Assembly (NCBI RefSeq): GCF_002744245.1
Contig: NZ_NKHG01000051.1
Location: 1 to 64,000 of the forward strand
Length of the DNA: 64,000 nt
Reading direction: 5' to 3'
Source of the DNA: Bacillus pumilus
GTDB lineage: Bacteria > Bacillota > Bacilli > Bacillales > Bacillaceae
Shown here: in pieces, positions 19,716-32,181 of the stretch
Numbering within the stretch: the stretch's first letter is position 1
How the letters are laid out: the number at the start of each line of letters is the position of its first letter
Translations under genes and position numbers: made by a program
Notes under the pieces: generated by a model
Told to the model about the DNA's origin: nothing
The model's input: only the letters and a program-made list of their open reading frames with translations
Databases searched by the model: none

Positions 19716-22700
19716 ACATCAAAAAGATTTTAGTAATCGGATCAGGTCCAATCATCATCGGTCAGGCAGCGGAGTTTGACTATGCAGGTACACAGGCTTG
19801 CTTAGCGCTGAAAGAAGAGGGCTATGAAGTCGTTCTAGTCAACTCCAATCCAGCGACGATCATGACAGATACAGAAATGGCGGACAAGGTATACATCGAA
19901 CCACTGACACCAGAATTCCTAACACGAATCATCCGAAAAGAGCGTCCAGATGCGATCTTACCTACACTTGGCGGACAAACTGGGCTGAACCTTGCCGTTG
20001 AATTATCAGATCTTGGCGTATTGGCTGAATGCGGCGTTGAAGTACTTGGAACAAAGCTCTCAGCCATTCAAAAAGCAGAGGACAGAGATTTATTCCGTAA
20101 TCTGATGAACGAACTCAATGAACCTGTACCAGAAAGTGAAATCATTCATAATCTTGAAGAAGCGATGGCGTTCACGAATCAAATCGGCTTCCCTGTCATT
20201 GTCAGACCAGCCTATACATTAGGTGGAACGGGCGGCGGCATTTGTACAAACGAGCAAGAACTGAAAGAAATCGTCGAGAACGGTCTTAAGCTAAGCCCGG
20301 TTACACAATGCTTACTTGAAAAGAGTATTGCTGGCTTTAAAGAAATTGAATATGAAGTCATGCGTGATAGCGGTGACCATGCGATCGTTGTTTGTAACAT
20401 GGAAAACTTTGATCCTGTCGGCATCCACACAGGTGACAGTATCGTTGTGGCGCCAAGTCAAACGTTAAGTGACCGTGAATATCAGCTGCTTCGTAATGTG
20501 TCACTCAAGCTGATCCGTGCACTTGGCATTGAAGGCGGCTGTAACGTCCAGCTGGCGCTTGACCCGAACAGCTTTCAATACTATATCATTGAAGTAAACC
20601 CACGCGTGAGCCGTTCTTCTGCGCTTGCGTCTAAAGCGACAGGATATCCAATTGCAAAACTTGCAGCGAAAATTGCTGTAGGCTTAACGCTTGATGAAAT
20701 GATGAACCCAGTTACAGGTAAAACATATGCAGCCTTTGAGCCAGCACTTGACTATATCGTTTCAAAAATCCCGCGCTGGCCGTTTGACAAATTTGAATCT
20801 GCCAACAGACGTCTTGGTACTCAAATGAAAGCAACTGGTGAAGTCATGGCGATCGGTCGTACATTAGAGGAGTCTCTTTTAAAGGCTGTCCGTTCACTTG
20901 AAGCAGATGTGTATCACATTGAATTAAAAGACGAAGCTGACATCACAAACGAAGTGCTCGAAAAGCGGATTATCAAAGCAGGAGACGAACGACTATTTTA
21001 TATCGCTGAGGCGCTGAGAAGAGGCTATACAGTCGAACAGATTCATGAATTCTCAAAAATTGATTATTTCTTCCTTCATAAACTAGAAGGCATCATCGCA
21101 TTTGAAAAGACGTTAAAAGAAAACAAAGGCAATGTAGACGTATTAAAAGAAGCGAAACATAAAGGCTTCTCAGACATCTATATTAGCCGCGAGTGGAACA
21201 TGAACGAAGCAGATATCTACAAGCTAAGACAAGAAGCAGGCATCGTTCCTGTTTATAAAATGGTTGATACATGTGCGGCTGAATTTGAATCAGAAACACC
21301 ATATTTCTACAGCACGTATGAAGATGAAAATGAATCAGAACGAACAGACAAGAAAAGTGTCATCGTACTAGGCTCAGGTCCAATCCGAATTGGACAAGGG
21401 GTTGAATTTGATTATGCGACCGTTCATTCTGTGTGGGCAATTAAACAAGCAGGGTATGAAGCCATTATTATTAACAACAACCCTGAAACGGTTTCAACAG
21501 ACTTCAGTATTTCAGATAAGCTCTACTTTGAACCACTCACTGTAGAAGATGTGATGCACATCATCGACCTTGAAAAACCAGAAGGTGTCGTCGTTCAGTT
21601 TGGTGGACAAACAGCAATCAACTTAGCAGATGAATTATCGAATAGAGGGGTTAAGATTCTTGGGACTTCTCTTGAAGACCTTGACCGCGCGGAAAACCGT
21701 GACAAGTTTGAACAAACATTAGAAATACTCGGCGTGCCGCAGCCAAAAGGAAAAACAGCCATTTCTGTGCCGGAGGCTGTATCGATTGCGAATCAAATCG
21801 GCTACCCAGTCCTTGTCCGTCCTTCCTATGTGTTAGGCGGTCGTGCGATGGAAATTGTGTACCAAGAAGCCGAGCTCCTTCATTATATGGAGAATGCGGT
21901 CAAAGTTAATCCGCAGCACCCAGTTTTAATTGACAAGTATTTGACAGGAAAAGAAATTGAAGTAGATGCAGTATCTGACGGAGAAACTGTCGTGATCCCA
22001 GGCATTATGGAACATATTGAAAGAGCGGGGGTTCATTCTGGTGACTCCATTGCGGTCTACCCGCCGCAAACATTGTCTGAGGACATCAAAGCGAAGATCG
22101 CAGAATACACGATTAAACTTGCAAAAGGACTCAACATTATTGGGCTGCTTAACATTCAATTTGTTCTTTCAAAAGGAGAGGTGTACGTACTTGAAGTGAA
22201 CCCGCGTTCAAGCCGGACTGTCCCATTCCTCAGTAAAATTACGGGCATCCCAATGGCGAATCTAGCGACAAAGGTCATTTTAGGTGACAAGCTCAAAAAC
22301 TATGGCTACCAAGAAGGACTTCACGCGGAGCAAGAAGGGGTGTACGTCAAAGTCCCGGTCTTCTCTTTTGCAAAACTAAGAAGAGTGGATATTACACTTG
22401 GGCCTGAGATGAAATCAACAGGTGAAGTCATGGGGAAAGATGTCACAATCGAAAAAGCCCTCTATAAAGGATTGATTGCGTCAGGGATTCAAATTCCAAA
22501 TGACGGAACGGTTCTCTTGACAGTCGCTGACAAGGATAAAGAAGAAGGACTTGAAATTGCAAGAAGGTTCCATTCCATCGGCTATCATATTTTAGCGACA
22601 GAAGGAACGGCGAATTACTTAAAACAAGCATCCATCCCATCAAGTGTTGTTGGCAAAATAGGAGAAGAAGGAAAGAATCTTCTCGATGTCATTCGAAACG

Positions 22701-22911
22701 GCGAGGCACAATTTGTCATCAACACCCTGACAAAAGGAAAACAGCCGGCAAGAGACGGCTTTAGAATCAGACGTGAATCTGTTGAAAATGGAGTGGCTTG
22801 CTTAACGTCACTAGATACAGCAGAAGCCATTTTAAGAGTGCTGGAGAGCATGACATTTAGAGCAGACGAAATGCCAGAAGTGAAAACGAATGCTGAGGTG
22901 ACAGTAACGAT

Positions 22912-22915
<4 letters not shown>
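19700..22915 (+). CDS. pyrAB: Carbamoyl-phosphate synthase, large chain, pyrimidine-specific
   Basis: A 1071-residue synthase with two homologous ATP-grasp halves (about 1-400 and 550-930). Duplicated motifs include [17 protein letters not shown] near residue 13 and [17 protein letters not shown] near residue 556, and [18 protein letters not shown] with its counterpart [18 protein letters not shown]. An oligomerisation domain lies between them. The C-terminal MGS-like allosteric domain (about 935-1060) binds effectors such as UMP and PRPP. Confidence 0.96.
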
Positions 22916-25290
<2,375 letters not shown>

Positions 25291-25297
25291 CTGCCGG

Positions 25298-25936
25298 ATG
25301 AAAACGAAAATTGCTCAACATCTATTACAAATCAAAGCTGTCTCATTAAAACCAGACGAACCATTTACATGGGCGAGCGGCATCAAATCACCAATTTACT
25401 GTGACAACCGCCTGACCTTGTCGTACCCAGAAGTCAGACAGGACATTGCTGAGGGACTAAAAGATCTGATTCTCACTCATTTCGAGGGAGCGGAGGTAGT
25501 CGCAGGTACTGCAACAGCAGGCATTCCGCATGCGGCATTAGCGGCAGACCGTCTGAATGTTCCGATGTGTTATGTCAGAAGTAAGCCAAAAGCACACGGT
25601 AAAGGGAATCAAATTGAAGGGGTCGTATCGTCTGGCCAAAAGGTTGTCGTTGTAGAAGACCTCATTTCAACTGGGGGCAGTGTCCTTGAAGTTGTTGCTG
25701 CTCTTCAAGAAGAAGGCTGTGACGTACTTGGCGTTGTGGCAATTTTCACATACGGATTGCCAAAGGCAGCTGCTGCTTTTCAGAAAAAAAACATTCCATA
25801 TGTCACACTAACAGACTATGACACACTGACAGAAGTGGCACTGGAGCTAAAAGCAATCGAGCCTTCGGCTATGAATAAATTAAAACGCTGGAGACAAGAT
25901 CCTTCCTCTGCATCTTGGATGGAAGAGACGGTCTAA
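25298..25936 (+). CDS. pyrE: Orotate phosphoribosyltransferase
   Basis: A 212-residue type I phosphoribosyltransferase that makes OMP from orotate and PRPP. The PRPP loop is [16 protein letters not shown] (about residues 110-125), and the catalytic lysine is in [15 protein letters not shown]. It is the last gene of the operon, followed directly by a terminator. Confidence 0.95.
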   Translation: MKTKIAQHLLQIKAVSLKPDEPFTWASGIKSPIYCDNRLTLSYPEVRQDIAEGLKDLILTHFEGAEVVAGTATAGIPHAALAADRLNVPMCYVRSKPKAHGKGNQIEGVVSSGQKVVVVEDLISTGGSVLEVVAALQEEGCDVLGVVAIFTYGLPKAAAAFQKKNIPYVTLTDYDTLTEVALELKAIEPSAMNKLKRWRQDPSSASWMEETV

Positions 25937-25963
25937 AAGTGTGCCTAGCTGCACAGCTTTTTT
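25935..25963 (+). terminator. Terminator of the pyr operon
   Basis: The stem AAAAG-TGTGC / GCACA-(G)-CTTTT has one bulged G and a 6-nt loop, is followed by further T, and overlaps the pyrE stop. Confidence 0.7.
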
Positions 25964-26031
25964 CAATTAGGTTAAAAATAGTAAAATAGACTCAATTTCA
26001 AATGAAAACTAATCCTATCAATAAAGTCGGG

Positions 26032-26059
26032 TTGACTTTTGTTTGAATTGTGTTAATAT
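26032..26059 (+). promoter_or_regulatory. Promoter of the S-box / cysH transcript
   Basis: TTGACT (26032-26037) and TAATAT (26054-26059) are separated by 16 bp. TGT before the -10 makes it an extended -10. Confidence 0.65.
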
Positions 26060-26073
26060 TTAATACAAATTAA

Positions 26074-26227
26074 AACTCTTATCCAGAGAGGTGGAGGGAC
26101 TGGCCCGATGAAGCCCGGCAACCTGCGATTAGCAAGGTGCTACTTCCTGCAAAATGATTCTGTTTTGAAAGATAAGGAAATCGTGAGCTTCCTCATCTTT
26201 CTTTCGGACTGAAAGAAAGTTTTTTTA
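26074..26227 (+). ncRNA. SAM-I (S-box) riboswitch with terminator
   Basis: Signature segments CTCTTATCCAGAGAGGTGGA and GGCCCGATGAAGCCCGGCAACC lie at 26076-26123, the core of the SAM-I aptamer. The expression platform ends in a perfect 9-bp terminator (CTTTCTTTC / GAAAGAAAG, 26197-26219) with eight T. SAM binding would stop transcription before the yezD remnant and cysH. With the pyr terminator and this promoter it fills the long gap between pyrE and the sulfur genes. Confidence 0.95.
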
Positions 26228-26252
26228 TTTTAACGGTGAGGAGGAAGAGGAG

Positions 26253-26392
26253 ATGGAAGCGAAACAAAACCAGGATGGGGACTTAGTCAAGTACTTGCAA
26301 GAACTGATTGGGGATATGAAATTCGGTTCGATACGTTGATTGTTCAGGACGGTCAAGTGATGTAAGTAGAGTAAAATGAAAAAATGAGATGA
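26253..26392 (+). pseudogene. Degenerate yezD-like (DUF2292) small gene
   Basis: ATG 26253 has a strong GAGGAAGAGGAG before it and opens a frame that ends at TGA 26337-26339, after MKFGSIR. A one-base shift near 26333 restores a frame reading TLIVQDGQVM, then stop (TAA 26363), VE, stop (TAA 26372), NEKMR and a final TGA (26390-26392). The combined pattern, FGS-(I)-TLIVQDGQV-(Q)VE-EK, is that of the YezD/DUF2292 family. One frameshift and two nonsense codons make a sequencing error unlikely. The family is typically found with sulfur genes, which fits its place between the S-box and cysH. Confidence 0.7.
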
Positions 26393-26442
26393 AAGTAGTG
26401 CGAGCGATTCAAGATGAGAAGTACTCCGGAAGGGGAGAAACC

Positions 26443-27144
26443 ATGTTAACTTATGAAAATTGGCAAGAGCCGTCCATTACATTTCAAGAGGACGATTTAT
26501 ATAAAGGGGCCTTATCTGTGCTGAAATGGGCGTACGGTCTTTATGGTGATCAGCTCGTTTATGCATGCAGTTTTGGAATTGAGGGCATTGTCCTGATTGA
26601 TCTTATTGCGAAAGTCAAAAAGGATGCGAGAATTGTCTTTTTAGATACAGGTCTGCATTTCAAGGAAACATACGACACCATTGATGCAGTCAAGGAAAGG
26701 TACCCCGGTTTAGACATCGTGCTGAAAACACCTGAGCTGACAGTTGAACAGCAAAACGAACAGCATGGTGATAAATTATGGGAAACAAATCCTCAAAGCT
26801 GCTGCCATATGCGAAAGGTCATCCCTTTGCAAGAGGCACTATCTGGCTATCCGGCATGGCTTTCTGGCTTAAGAAGAGAGCAGTCACCAAAACGAGCTGG
26901 TACGAACTTTTTGAATAAGGATGAAAAATTCAAATCAGTCAAAGTATGTCCGCTCATCCATTGGACGTGGAAGGACATATGGAGATATGCGTCTAGAGAG
27001 GATCTTGCTTATAATCCGCTGCATGACCAGGGATATCCAAGCATCGGCTGTGCACCGTGTACACAGCCAGCATTCACTGCGGATGATCTGCGTTCTGGAA
27101 GATGGTCAGGTACAGCAAAGACAGAGTGCGGATTACATGAGTAA
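26443..27144 (+). CDS. cysH: Phosphoadenylyl-sulfate / adenylyl-sulfate reductase CysH
   Basis: From ATG 26443 the protein has 233 residues, the B. subtilis length; AAGGGGAG at 26430-26437 fixes this start. The upstream in-frame ATG at 26389 lies in the yezD remnant and has no ribosome binding site. It reduces activated sulfate to sulfite using thioredoxin. [4Fe-4S] ligands CC (SCCHMRKV) and CxxC (GCAPCTQP) are present, so it should accept APS as well as PAPS. The C-terminal catalytic cysteine is in KTECGLHE. Confidence 0.94.
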   Translation: MLTYENWQEPSITFQEDDLYKGALSVLKWAYGLYGDQLVYACSFGIEGIVLIDLIAKVKKDARIVFLDTGLHFKETYDTIDAVKERYPGLDIVLKTPELTVEQQNEQHGDKLWETNPQSCCHMRKVIPLQEALSGYPAWLSGLRREQSPKRAGTNFLNKDEKFKSVKVCPLIHWTWKDIWRYASREDLAYNPLHDQGYPSIGCAPCTQPAFTADDLRSGRWSGTAKTECGLHE

Positions 27145-27157
27145 GGGAGCATAATCT

Positions 27158-28222
27158 ATGGAAATCGCCGCAATTTTATTTAGCTTATTCTTTGCTTTAA
27201 ACATTGGCGCAAGCGGAGCAGCCGCTTCTATGGGCATCGCGTATGGATCGGGTGCGATTCAAAAGCCTATATATGCCCTCAGTGTTTGTGCAGTTGGGAT
27301 ATTAACAGGTTCAGTGATTGGCGGCGGTGAGGTCGTCAAAACGATCAGTTCTGGGATTATGCCGGAATCTGTGATTACACTTGAAATCGTTTGTATCATC
27401 ATTGGCTCTGCTGCATTATCACTCTTCATAGCAAACTTATTGGCGATTCCTTTATCAACGAGTGAGGTCACAGTAGGGGCTGTGGTTGGTGTTGCGGTCG
27501 CATATAAAGTATTGCATGTGAATTCTATTTTAGTCATTGTGTCATTTTGGGTCATCATTCCAATTGTTGCTTTTGCGTTTACATTTGCTGTGGTCAAAAT
27601 CATCAGCAGGTTCCCTAAACGCACGTTATCTAAAAAAGGTACAGTGATTTTATCGATCGTGTTAATCATCAGTGGATTTCTCGAGGCATTTTCGGCCGGA
27701 ATGAACAATGTCGCCAATGCTGTCGGCCCGCTTGTCGCTTCAGGCGTTTTGTCCGTTGGGCAAGGGACACTTTATGGCGGGGCTTTCGTTGCACTAGGTG
27801 CTCTTTTGCTTGGTAGAAGAGTGCTTGAAACAAACGGAAAGAAAATCACCCGCTATCAAACAGGTGAAGGAATTTTGTTATCTAGTACTGGTGCTGGACT
27901 TGTGATCATCAGCTCTATTTTTGGGTTGCCGGTTCCACTTACCCAAATCACCTCCTCGTCCATTATTGGGCTTGGGATGGCAAAGGGCGGACCGAACATT
28001 TTTCATAAACATGTCGTGAAAAAAATGCTGAAGGTCTGGGTTGTGTCCCCCTTCTTATCACTCAGCCTATCGTATTTGCTGGTGAGTCTTTTCTTAAAAG
28101 AAGACTATTATTCTATTTTTATCATGATAAGTGTACTACTTGCTTCACTCGGTGTGCTGAGTCTGATGAAGGCAGTCAAAAATGAAAGCAGCTCTATACA
28201 TGAACAGGGCGGCGGGATTTAA
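27158..28222 (+). CDS. cysP: Sulfate permease CysP (PiT family)
   Basis: A 354-residue integral membrane protein with about ten transmembrane segments. It has the duplicated phosphate-transporter-like motifs (NIGASGAAASMG near residue 15 and GMNNVANAVGPL near residue 180). PiT-family members in this gene context import sulfate, as shown for B. subtilis CysP. It lies 13 bp after cysH and before sat, which supports sulfate over phosphate. Confidence 0.92.
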   Translation: MEIAAILFSLFFALNIGASGAAASMGIAYGSGAIQKPIYALSVCAVGILTGSVIGGGEVVKTISSGIMPESVITLEIVCIIIGSAALSLFIANLLAIPLSTSEVTVGAVVGVAVAYKVLHVNSILVIVSFWVIIPIVAFAFTFAVVKIISRFPKRTLSKKGTVILSIVLIISGFLEAFSAGMNNVANAVGPLVASGVLSVGQGTLYGGAFVALGALLLGRRVLETNGKKITRYQTGEGILLSSTGAGLVIISSIFGLPVPLTQITSSSIIGLGMAKGGPNIFHKHVVKKMLKVWVVSPFLSLSLSYLLVSLFLKEDYYSIFIMISVLLASLGVLSLMKAVKNESSSIHEQGGGI

Positions 28223-28279
28223 TCTTAAATCCGACTATTAACATCTAATAAATATGAACATTGAGAGGAAGATGAACAA

Positions 28280-29416
28280 ATGAGTTTAACACCACATGGT
28301 GGCGTATTAATTAATCGAGTAAATGAAGAATATGATCTCAGCACAGCTGCGAAGGAAATTGAATTGGATGCCATCTCTTTTGCAGACCTTGAGCTCATTG
28401 CAATTGGTGGGTATAGTCCAATTGAAGGGTTTTTAGCAAAAGCAGATTATGAAGCAGTTGTCAGTAGTATGCGACTAGCAAGTGGTGTCGTTTGGTCTCT
28501 TCCTATTACGCTGCCAGTTACAAAGGAAAAGGCAGAAGAGATCAATCAAGGTGATATTGTGCGTCTATCGTACAATGGAACCGTATACGGGGTCATTGAA
28601 GTAGAAGATCAATACACACCAGATAAGGAAAAAGAAGCTGTGAACGTGTATAAAACCGATGACCGCAATCATCCTGGGGTGAAAAAATTATTCGAGCGCG
28701 GGGACACGTATATTGGTGGTAAAATTACACTGACGAAACGAAGCGAAAAACCATTCCCTCAGTTTACGTATGAGCCAGAAGAAACAAGAAAACATTTTAA
28801 AGAAAACGGATGGAAAACGATTGTTGGTTTCCAAACGAGAAACCCAGTCCACCGTGCCCATGAATATATTCAAAAAACAGCACTAGAAACAGTAGATGGT
28901 TTATTTTTAAATCCGCTTGTTGGTGAAACAAAATCCGATGATATTCCAGCAGATGTGAGAATGAAAAGCTATCAAGTATTATTGGACGGTTATTATCCAA
29001 AAGATCGCGTCTTTTTAGGTGTTTTTCCTGCTGCAATGCGTTATGCTGGACCAAAGGAAGCGATATTTCATGCGCTTGTTCGTAAAAATTATGGTTGCAC
29101 ACACTTTATTGTCGGTAGAGATCATGCAGGTGTGGGTGATTATTACGGCACATACGAGGCGCAGGAACTATTTGATCAATTTACGAGTGAAGAGATTGGT
29201 ATCACCCCATTAAAATTTGAACATAGCTTCTATTGCAATACATGTGAAGCGATGGCGACGCCCAAAACGTGCCCGCACGATAAAAGCGAGCATGTCATCC
29301 TCTCAGGTACAAAGGTTCGAACAATGCTTAGAAACGGTGAATTACCACCAAGTACGTTCAGCCGAAAAGAAGTCATTGAAACATTAATTGAAGGATTAAA
29401 AACGACGGTATCTTAA
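28280..29416 (+). CDS. sat: Sulfate adenylyltransferase
   Basis: A 378-residue ATP sulfurylase that makes APS from ATP and sulfate. The N-terminal PUA-like domain is followed by the catalytic motifs [16 protein letters not shown] (near residue 185) and [13 protein letters not shown]. Cysteines near residue 320-335 ([15 protein letters not shown]) resemble the metal-binding insert of bacterial and archaeal Sat. Its product goes to CysC and CysH. Confidence 0.94.
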   Translation: MSLTPHGGVLINRVNEEYDLSTAAKEIELDAISFADLELIAIGGYSPIEGFLAKADYEAVVSSMRLASGVVWSLPITLPVTKEKAEEINQGDIVRLSYNGTVYGVIEVEDQYTPDKEKEAVNVYKTDDRNHPGVKKLFERGDTYIGGKITLTKRSEKPFPQFTYEPEETRKHFKENGWKTIVGFQTRNPVHRAHEYIQKTALETVDGLFLNPLVGETKSDDIPADVRMKSYQVLLDGYYPKDRVFLGVFPAAMRYAGPKEAIFHALVRKNYGCTHFIVGRDHAGVGDYYGTYEAQELFDQFTSEEIGITPLKFEHSFYCNTCEAMATPKTCPHDKSEHVILSGTKVRTMLRNGELPPSTFSRKEVIETLIEGLKTTVS

Positions 29417-29429
29417 AGGAGGGCATGAC

Positions 29430-30023
29430 ATGAGTAACGAACATATCGTGTGGCATGATTCATCTATTACAAAAAAAGAATATCAACAGAAAAACAATCA
29501 TACAAGCGGCATCATCTGGCTCACTGGTCTAAGTGGTTCAGGTAAATCAACGATCGCAAACGCAGCGGCTAGAGAGCTGTTTGAACAAGGCTATCAAGTC
29601 ACAGTTCTTGATGGTGACAACGTACGACATGGACTCAATAAAGATTTAGGATTTTCAGATGACGACAGAAAAGAGAACATTCGGCGGATCGGAGAAGTGG
29701 CGAAACTGTTTGTTGAGCAAGGGACAATTGTCATCACTGCCTTTATTTCACCATTTCAAGAAGATCGCCAAATTGTCCGGCAATTAGTCGGAGATGGAGA
29801 ATTTCACGAAGTGTTTGTGAAATGTGATCTCAATGTGTGTGAAGAGCGTGATCCAAAGGGGTTATACAAAAAAGCAAGAAACGGCGAAATTCCATTTTTC
29901 ACTGGAATTGATTCACCGTACGAAGAACCAGCTGCACCAGAGCTTGTCCTAGATACAGGTGAATTGTCACGCGAGGAATCTAAACAGCGCCTTGTTGATT
30001 ATGTAAAGGAAACAACGAAATAA
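29430..30023 (+). CDS. cysC: Adenylyl-sulfate kinase
   Basis: A 197-residue P-loop kinase that phosphorylates APS to PAPS. Walker A is [11 protein letters not shown] near residue 34, and the family motifs [16 protein letters not shown] and FISPFQEDR are present. It is encoded 13 bp after sat with AAAGGAGGG. Because CysH has the iron-sulfur cysteines, PAPS formation may be optional for sulfate reduction here. Confidence 0.94.
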   Translation: MSNEHIVWHDSSITKKEYQQKNNHTSGIIWLTGLSGSGKSTIANAAARELFEQGYQVTVLDGDNVRHGLNKDLGFSDDDRKENIRRIGEVAKLFVEQGTIVITAFISPFQEDRQIVRQLVGDGEFHEVFVKCDLNVCEERDPKGLYKKARNGEIPFFTGIDSPYEEPAAPELVLDTGELSREESKQRLVDYVKETTK

Positions 30024-30048
30024 TCGCCTGATGGCAGGGGGAGAAAGC

Positions 30049-30807
30049 ATGATGGGGAAAGTATACATTGTTGGTGCCGGACCGGGTGATCCAGACTTAA
30101 TTACATTGAAGGCCCATAAGGCAATACAGCAGGCAGATGTCATTTTGTATGATCGTCTTGTCAATGAAGAGATTCTCGCCCACGCCAAACCTGACGCGGA
30201 ATTGATCTATTGCGGAAAGCTGCCAAATCACCATACGATGAGACAGGAAGCTATCAATGAAGCGCTTGTTGCTCATGCAAAGGAGGGGAACGTTGTCGTT
30301 CGTTTGAAAGGCGGTGACCCCTTTGTATTTGGCCGCGGCGGTGAAGAAATAGAGTGCTTAGCTGAGCATTGTATCCCGTATGAGGTCGTCCCAGGGATTA
30401 CATCTGGTATTGCAGCGGCTGCTTATGCGGGTATTCCTGTGACGCACCGAGAATTCAGCTCAAATGTCGCCTTTGTCACAGGACATTATCAAAAGGATGA
30501 ACATTTTGAAGAAAAGTGGGAGGCGCTGGCAACAGGCATTGATACCCTTGTGATCTATATGGGAGTCAAAAACGTGGAAAGAGTGCAGCGGCTTCTACTG
30601 AAAAATGGACGTGATCCTGACACACCAGCTGCTTTCATTCACTGGGGAACCACTACTAGGCAAAAGACTACTTGCTGCACAGTGGCTACGCTGTCTGAAA
30701 CAGTTGAAAAAGAAGAAATCGAGCATCCGAGTTTGATTGTTGTTGGAGACGTTGTTCATTTTCATCAAAAGCTAAGCTGGTTTGAATCTGCACTGGTCCA
30801 AAAATGA
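30049..30807 (+). CDS. sumT: Uroporphyrinogen-III C-methyltransferase (YlnD)
   Basis: From ATG 30049 the protein has 252 residues. It makes precorrin-2 from uroporphyrinogen III with two SAM, the first step of siroheme synthesis. Motifs are VGAGPGDPDLITLKA and RLKGGDPFVFGRGGEE. AGGGGGA at 30036-30042 supports 30049; the ATG at 30031 lies before that site. Siroheme is needed by sulfite reductase, which explains its place in the sulfate operon. Confidence 0.93.
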   Translation: MMGKVYIVGAGPGDPDLITLKAHKAIQQADVILYDRLVNEEILAHAKPDAELIYCGKLPNHHTMRQEAINEALVAHAKEGNVVVRLKGGDPFVFGRGGEEIECLAEHCIPYEVVPGITSGIAAAAYAGIPVTHREFSSNVAFVTGHYQKDEHFEEKWEALATGIDTLVIYMGVKNVERVQRLLLKNGRDPDTPAAFIHWGTTTRQKTTCCTVATLSETVEKEEIEHPSLIVVGDVVHFHQKLSWFESALVQK

Positions 30808-30816
30808 GAACGAGGG

Positions 30817-30847
30817 GAAAAGACACGTGGATACATCGTGTCTTTTC
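30817..30847 (+). repeat. Intercistronic hairpin between sumT and sirB
   Basis: A perfect 11-bp inverted repeat (GAAAAGACACG / CGTGTCTTTTC) with a 9-nt loop. The 3' arm contains TCTTTT but no T-run follows, so it is probably a processing or stability element, or a weak attenuator. Confidence 0.65.
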
Positions 30848-30881
30848 GTCTGATCAAAATAGGATGGCAAGGAGGAGTCAA

Positions 30882-31667
30882 ATGAAACAAGCTGTACTTT
30901 ATGTTGGGCATGGAAGCAGGGTAAAAGAAGCACAAGATAAAGCCATTTCTTTTATGAGAAGCTGTATGCCGTTAGTTGAAGCAGATATACAAGAGATTTG
31001 TTTTTTAGAGTTGACGGATCCTTCTATAGAAGAAGGGTTTGAGGTCTGCGTGAAAAAAGGAGCAACACACATTGCGATTGTCCCACTCCTCTTATTAACT
31101 GCCATGCATGCGAAATCAGATATTCCAGTCGAGATTGAGAAAGTAAAAAAACGATTCCCGCAAGTGAAGGTGACATACGGAAGACCAATTGGCGTGAATC
31201 AGGAAGTCACAAAAGCCGTTGTAGCAAGGATTGAAGAGGCAGGGTATCGAGGTGAGAGAGCAAGGATTCTCTTGATTGGCCGCGGTAGCTCTGATCCAGA
31301 TGTGAAGCGGGATGTATTTGGCATTGCAGACGACGTCCGAAGCATACTGCCTCGTGCAGAGGTTCTCCCATGTTTTATTACGGCATGTGAGCCAAATTAT
31401 CGAGATGTTCTAGTGCAGTTAACGGCAGATGATCATACACCTGTGTATATCGTTCCTTACCTTTTGTTTACGGGCATTTTAATGAAAGAGATTGAAAGTG
31501 AAGCAGATCAAGCGAGAGAACGGCTTCAGGATGTCCGTGTATGCCGGTATATTGGGTTTCATCCGCATGTGAAAGCCGCTTATATGGAACGCGTGCAAGA
31601 AACCATCTTAAACAAAGAGGATGCGTTTCATTTTCAAGGAGAAGGCCATGCTTCCAGTCCATCTTGA
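30882..31667 (+). CDS. sirB: Sirohydrochlorin ferrochelatase (YlnE)
   Basis: From ATG 30882 the protein has 261 residues, starting MKQAVLYVGHGSR; GGAGG lies just upstream. An open frame extends back to 30804 but lacks a ribosome binding site. It is a CbiX/SirB-type chelatase with two homologous halves that inserts Fe2+ into sirohydrochlorin. The first-half metal-binding histidines are in GHGSR and AMHAKSDIP. It overlaps sirC by 20 bp. Confidence 0.92.
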   Translation: MKQAVLYVGHGSRVKEAQDKAISFMRSCMPLVEADIQEICFLELTDPSIEEGFEVCVKKGATHIAIVPLLLLTAMHAKSDIPVEIEKVKKRFPQVKVTYGRPIGVNQEVTKAVVARIEEAGYRGERARILLIGRGSSDPDVKRDVFGIADDVRSILPRAEVLPCFITACEPNYRDVLVQLTADDHTPVYIVPYLLFTGILMKEIESEADQARERLQDVRVCRYIGFHPHVKAAYMERVQETILNKEDAFHFQGEGHASSPS

Positions 31668-32151
31668 TCTAACCAATAAACAAGTGCTCATCGCCGGCGG
31701 CGGACCGGTAGCGGCAAGAAGGGCGAATGCGCTGGGTGCAGAGCCTTGCAGCATCACGGTCGTTAGTCCTCACATTTGTGATGAGATGGCCCATGTCATT
31801 GAGACATATGAGCTGAATTGGAAGGAAAAAAAGGTGGGCGCTGAAGATCTAAAAGATGCATTCTTCATTGTTGCTGCAACAAACGACCCTGTAGTGAACG
31901 AATGGATCACGCACACAGCGCAGCCTCATCAGCTTGTCAATTGTGTAAGTCAATCAGAGCTCGGTAATGTGATCATGCCAAAGGTTGTCAAAGCAGGAAA
32001 AGTGACGATTTCAGTATCTACGAGCGGTGCAAGCCCAGCTCGGACAAAGCAGCTCGCTGCAGCGATTGAAAACCTGCTTGAACAAGAAGATGTAGATGCA
32101 CTGGATGCCCTCTATATGGAAAGAAAAACACAACAAAGAAAAAGCCGATAA
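31648..32151 (+). CDS. sirC: Precorrin-2 dehydrogenase (YlnF)
   Basis: From ATG 31648 the protein has 167 residues, an NAD-binding Rossmann protein (VLIAGGGPVAARRANAL) that oxidises precorrin-2 to sirohydrochlorin between SumT and SirB. The conserved SVSTSGASPARTKQLAA lies near residue 120. AAGGAGAAGG at 31636 supports the start. It is a single-function enzyme, unlike the fused CysG of enterobacteria. Confidence 0.92.
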   Translation: MLPVHLDLTNKQVLIAGGGPVAARRANALGAEPCSITVVSPHICDEMAHVIETYELNWKEKKVGAEDLKDAFFIVAATNDPVVNEWITHTAQPHQLVNCVSQSELGNVIMPKVVKAGKVTISVSTSGASPARTKQLAAAIENLLEQEDVDALDALYMERKTQQRKSR

Positions 32152-32175
32152 AATCTTGACTGAGATTTTATCGGC
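32144..32175. terminator. Bidirectional terminator between sirC and rqcH
   Basis: A perfect 13-bp inverted repeat (GCCGATAAAATCT / AGATTTTATCGGC) with a 6-nt loop has T-runs on the plus side and A-runs before it for the minus strand. It separates the convergent genes. Confidence 0.9.
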
Positions 32176-32181
32176 ATTTTT

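Noticed and set aside
26389-26442. CysH start at 26389
   Set aside because: It falls in the yezD remnant; AAGGGGAG before 26443 and the family start MLTYENW decide for 26443.
30804-30881. Longer N-terminus for SirB
   Set aside because: It would translate through the intercistronic hairpin and lacks a ribosome binding site; 30882 has GGAGG and the family start.
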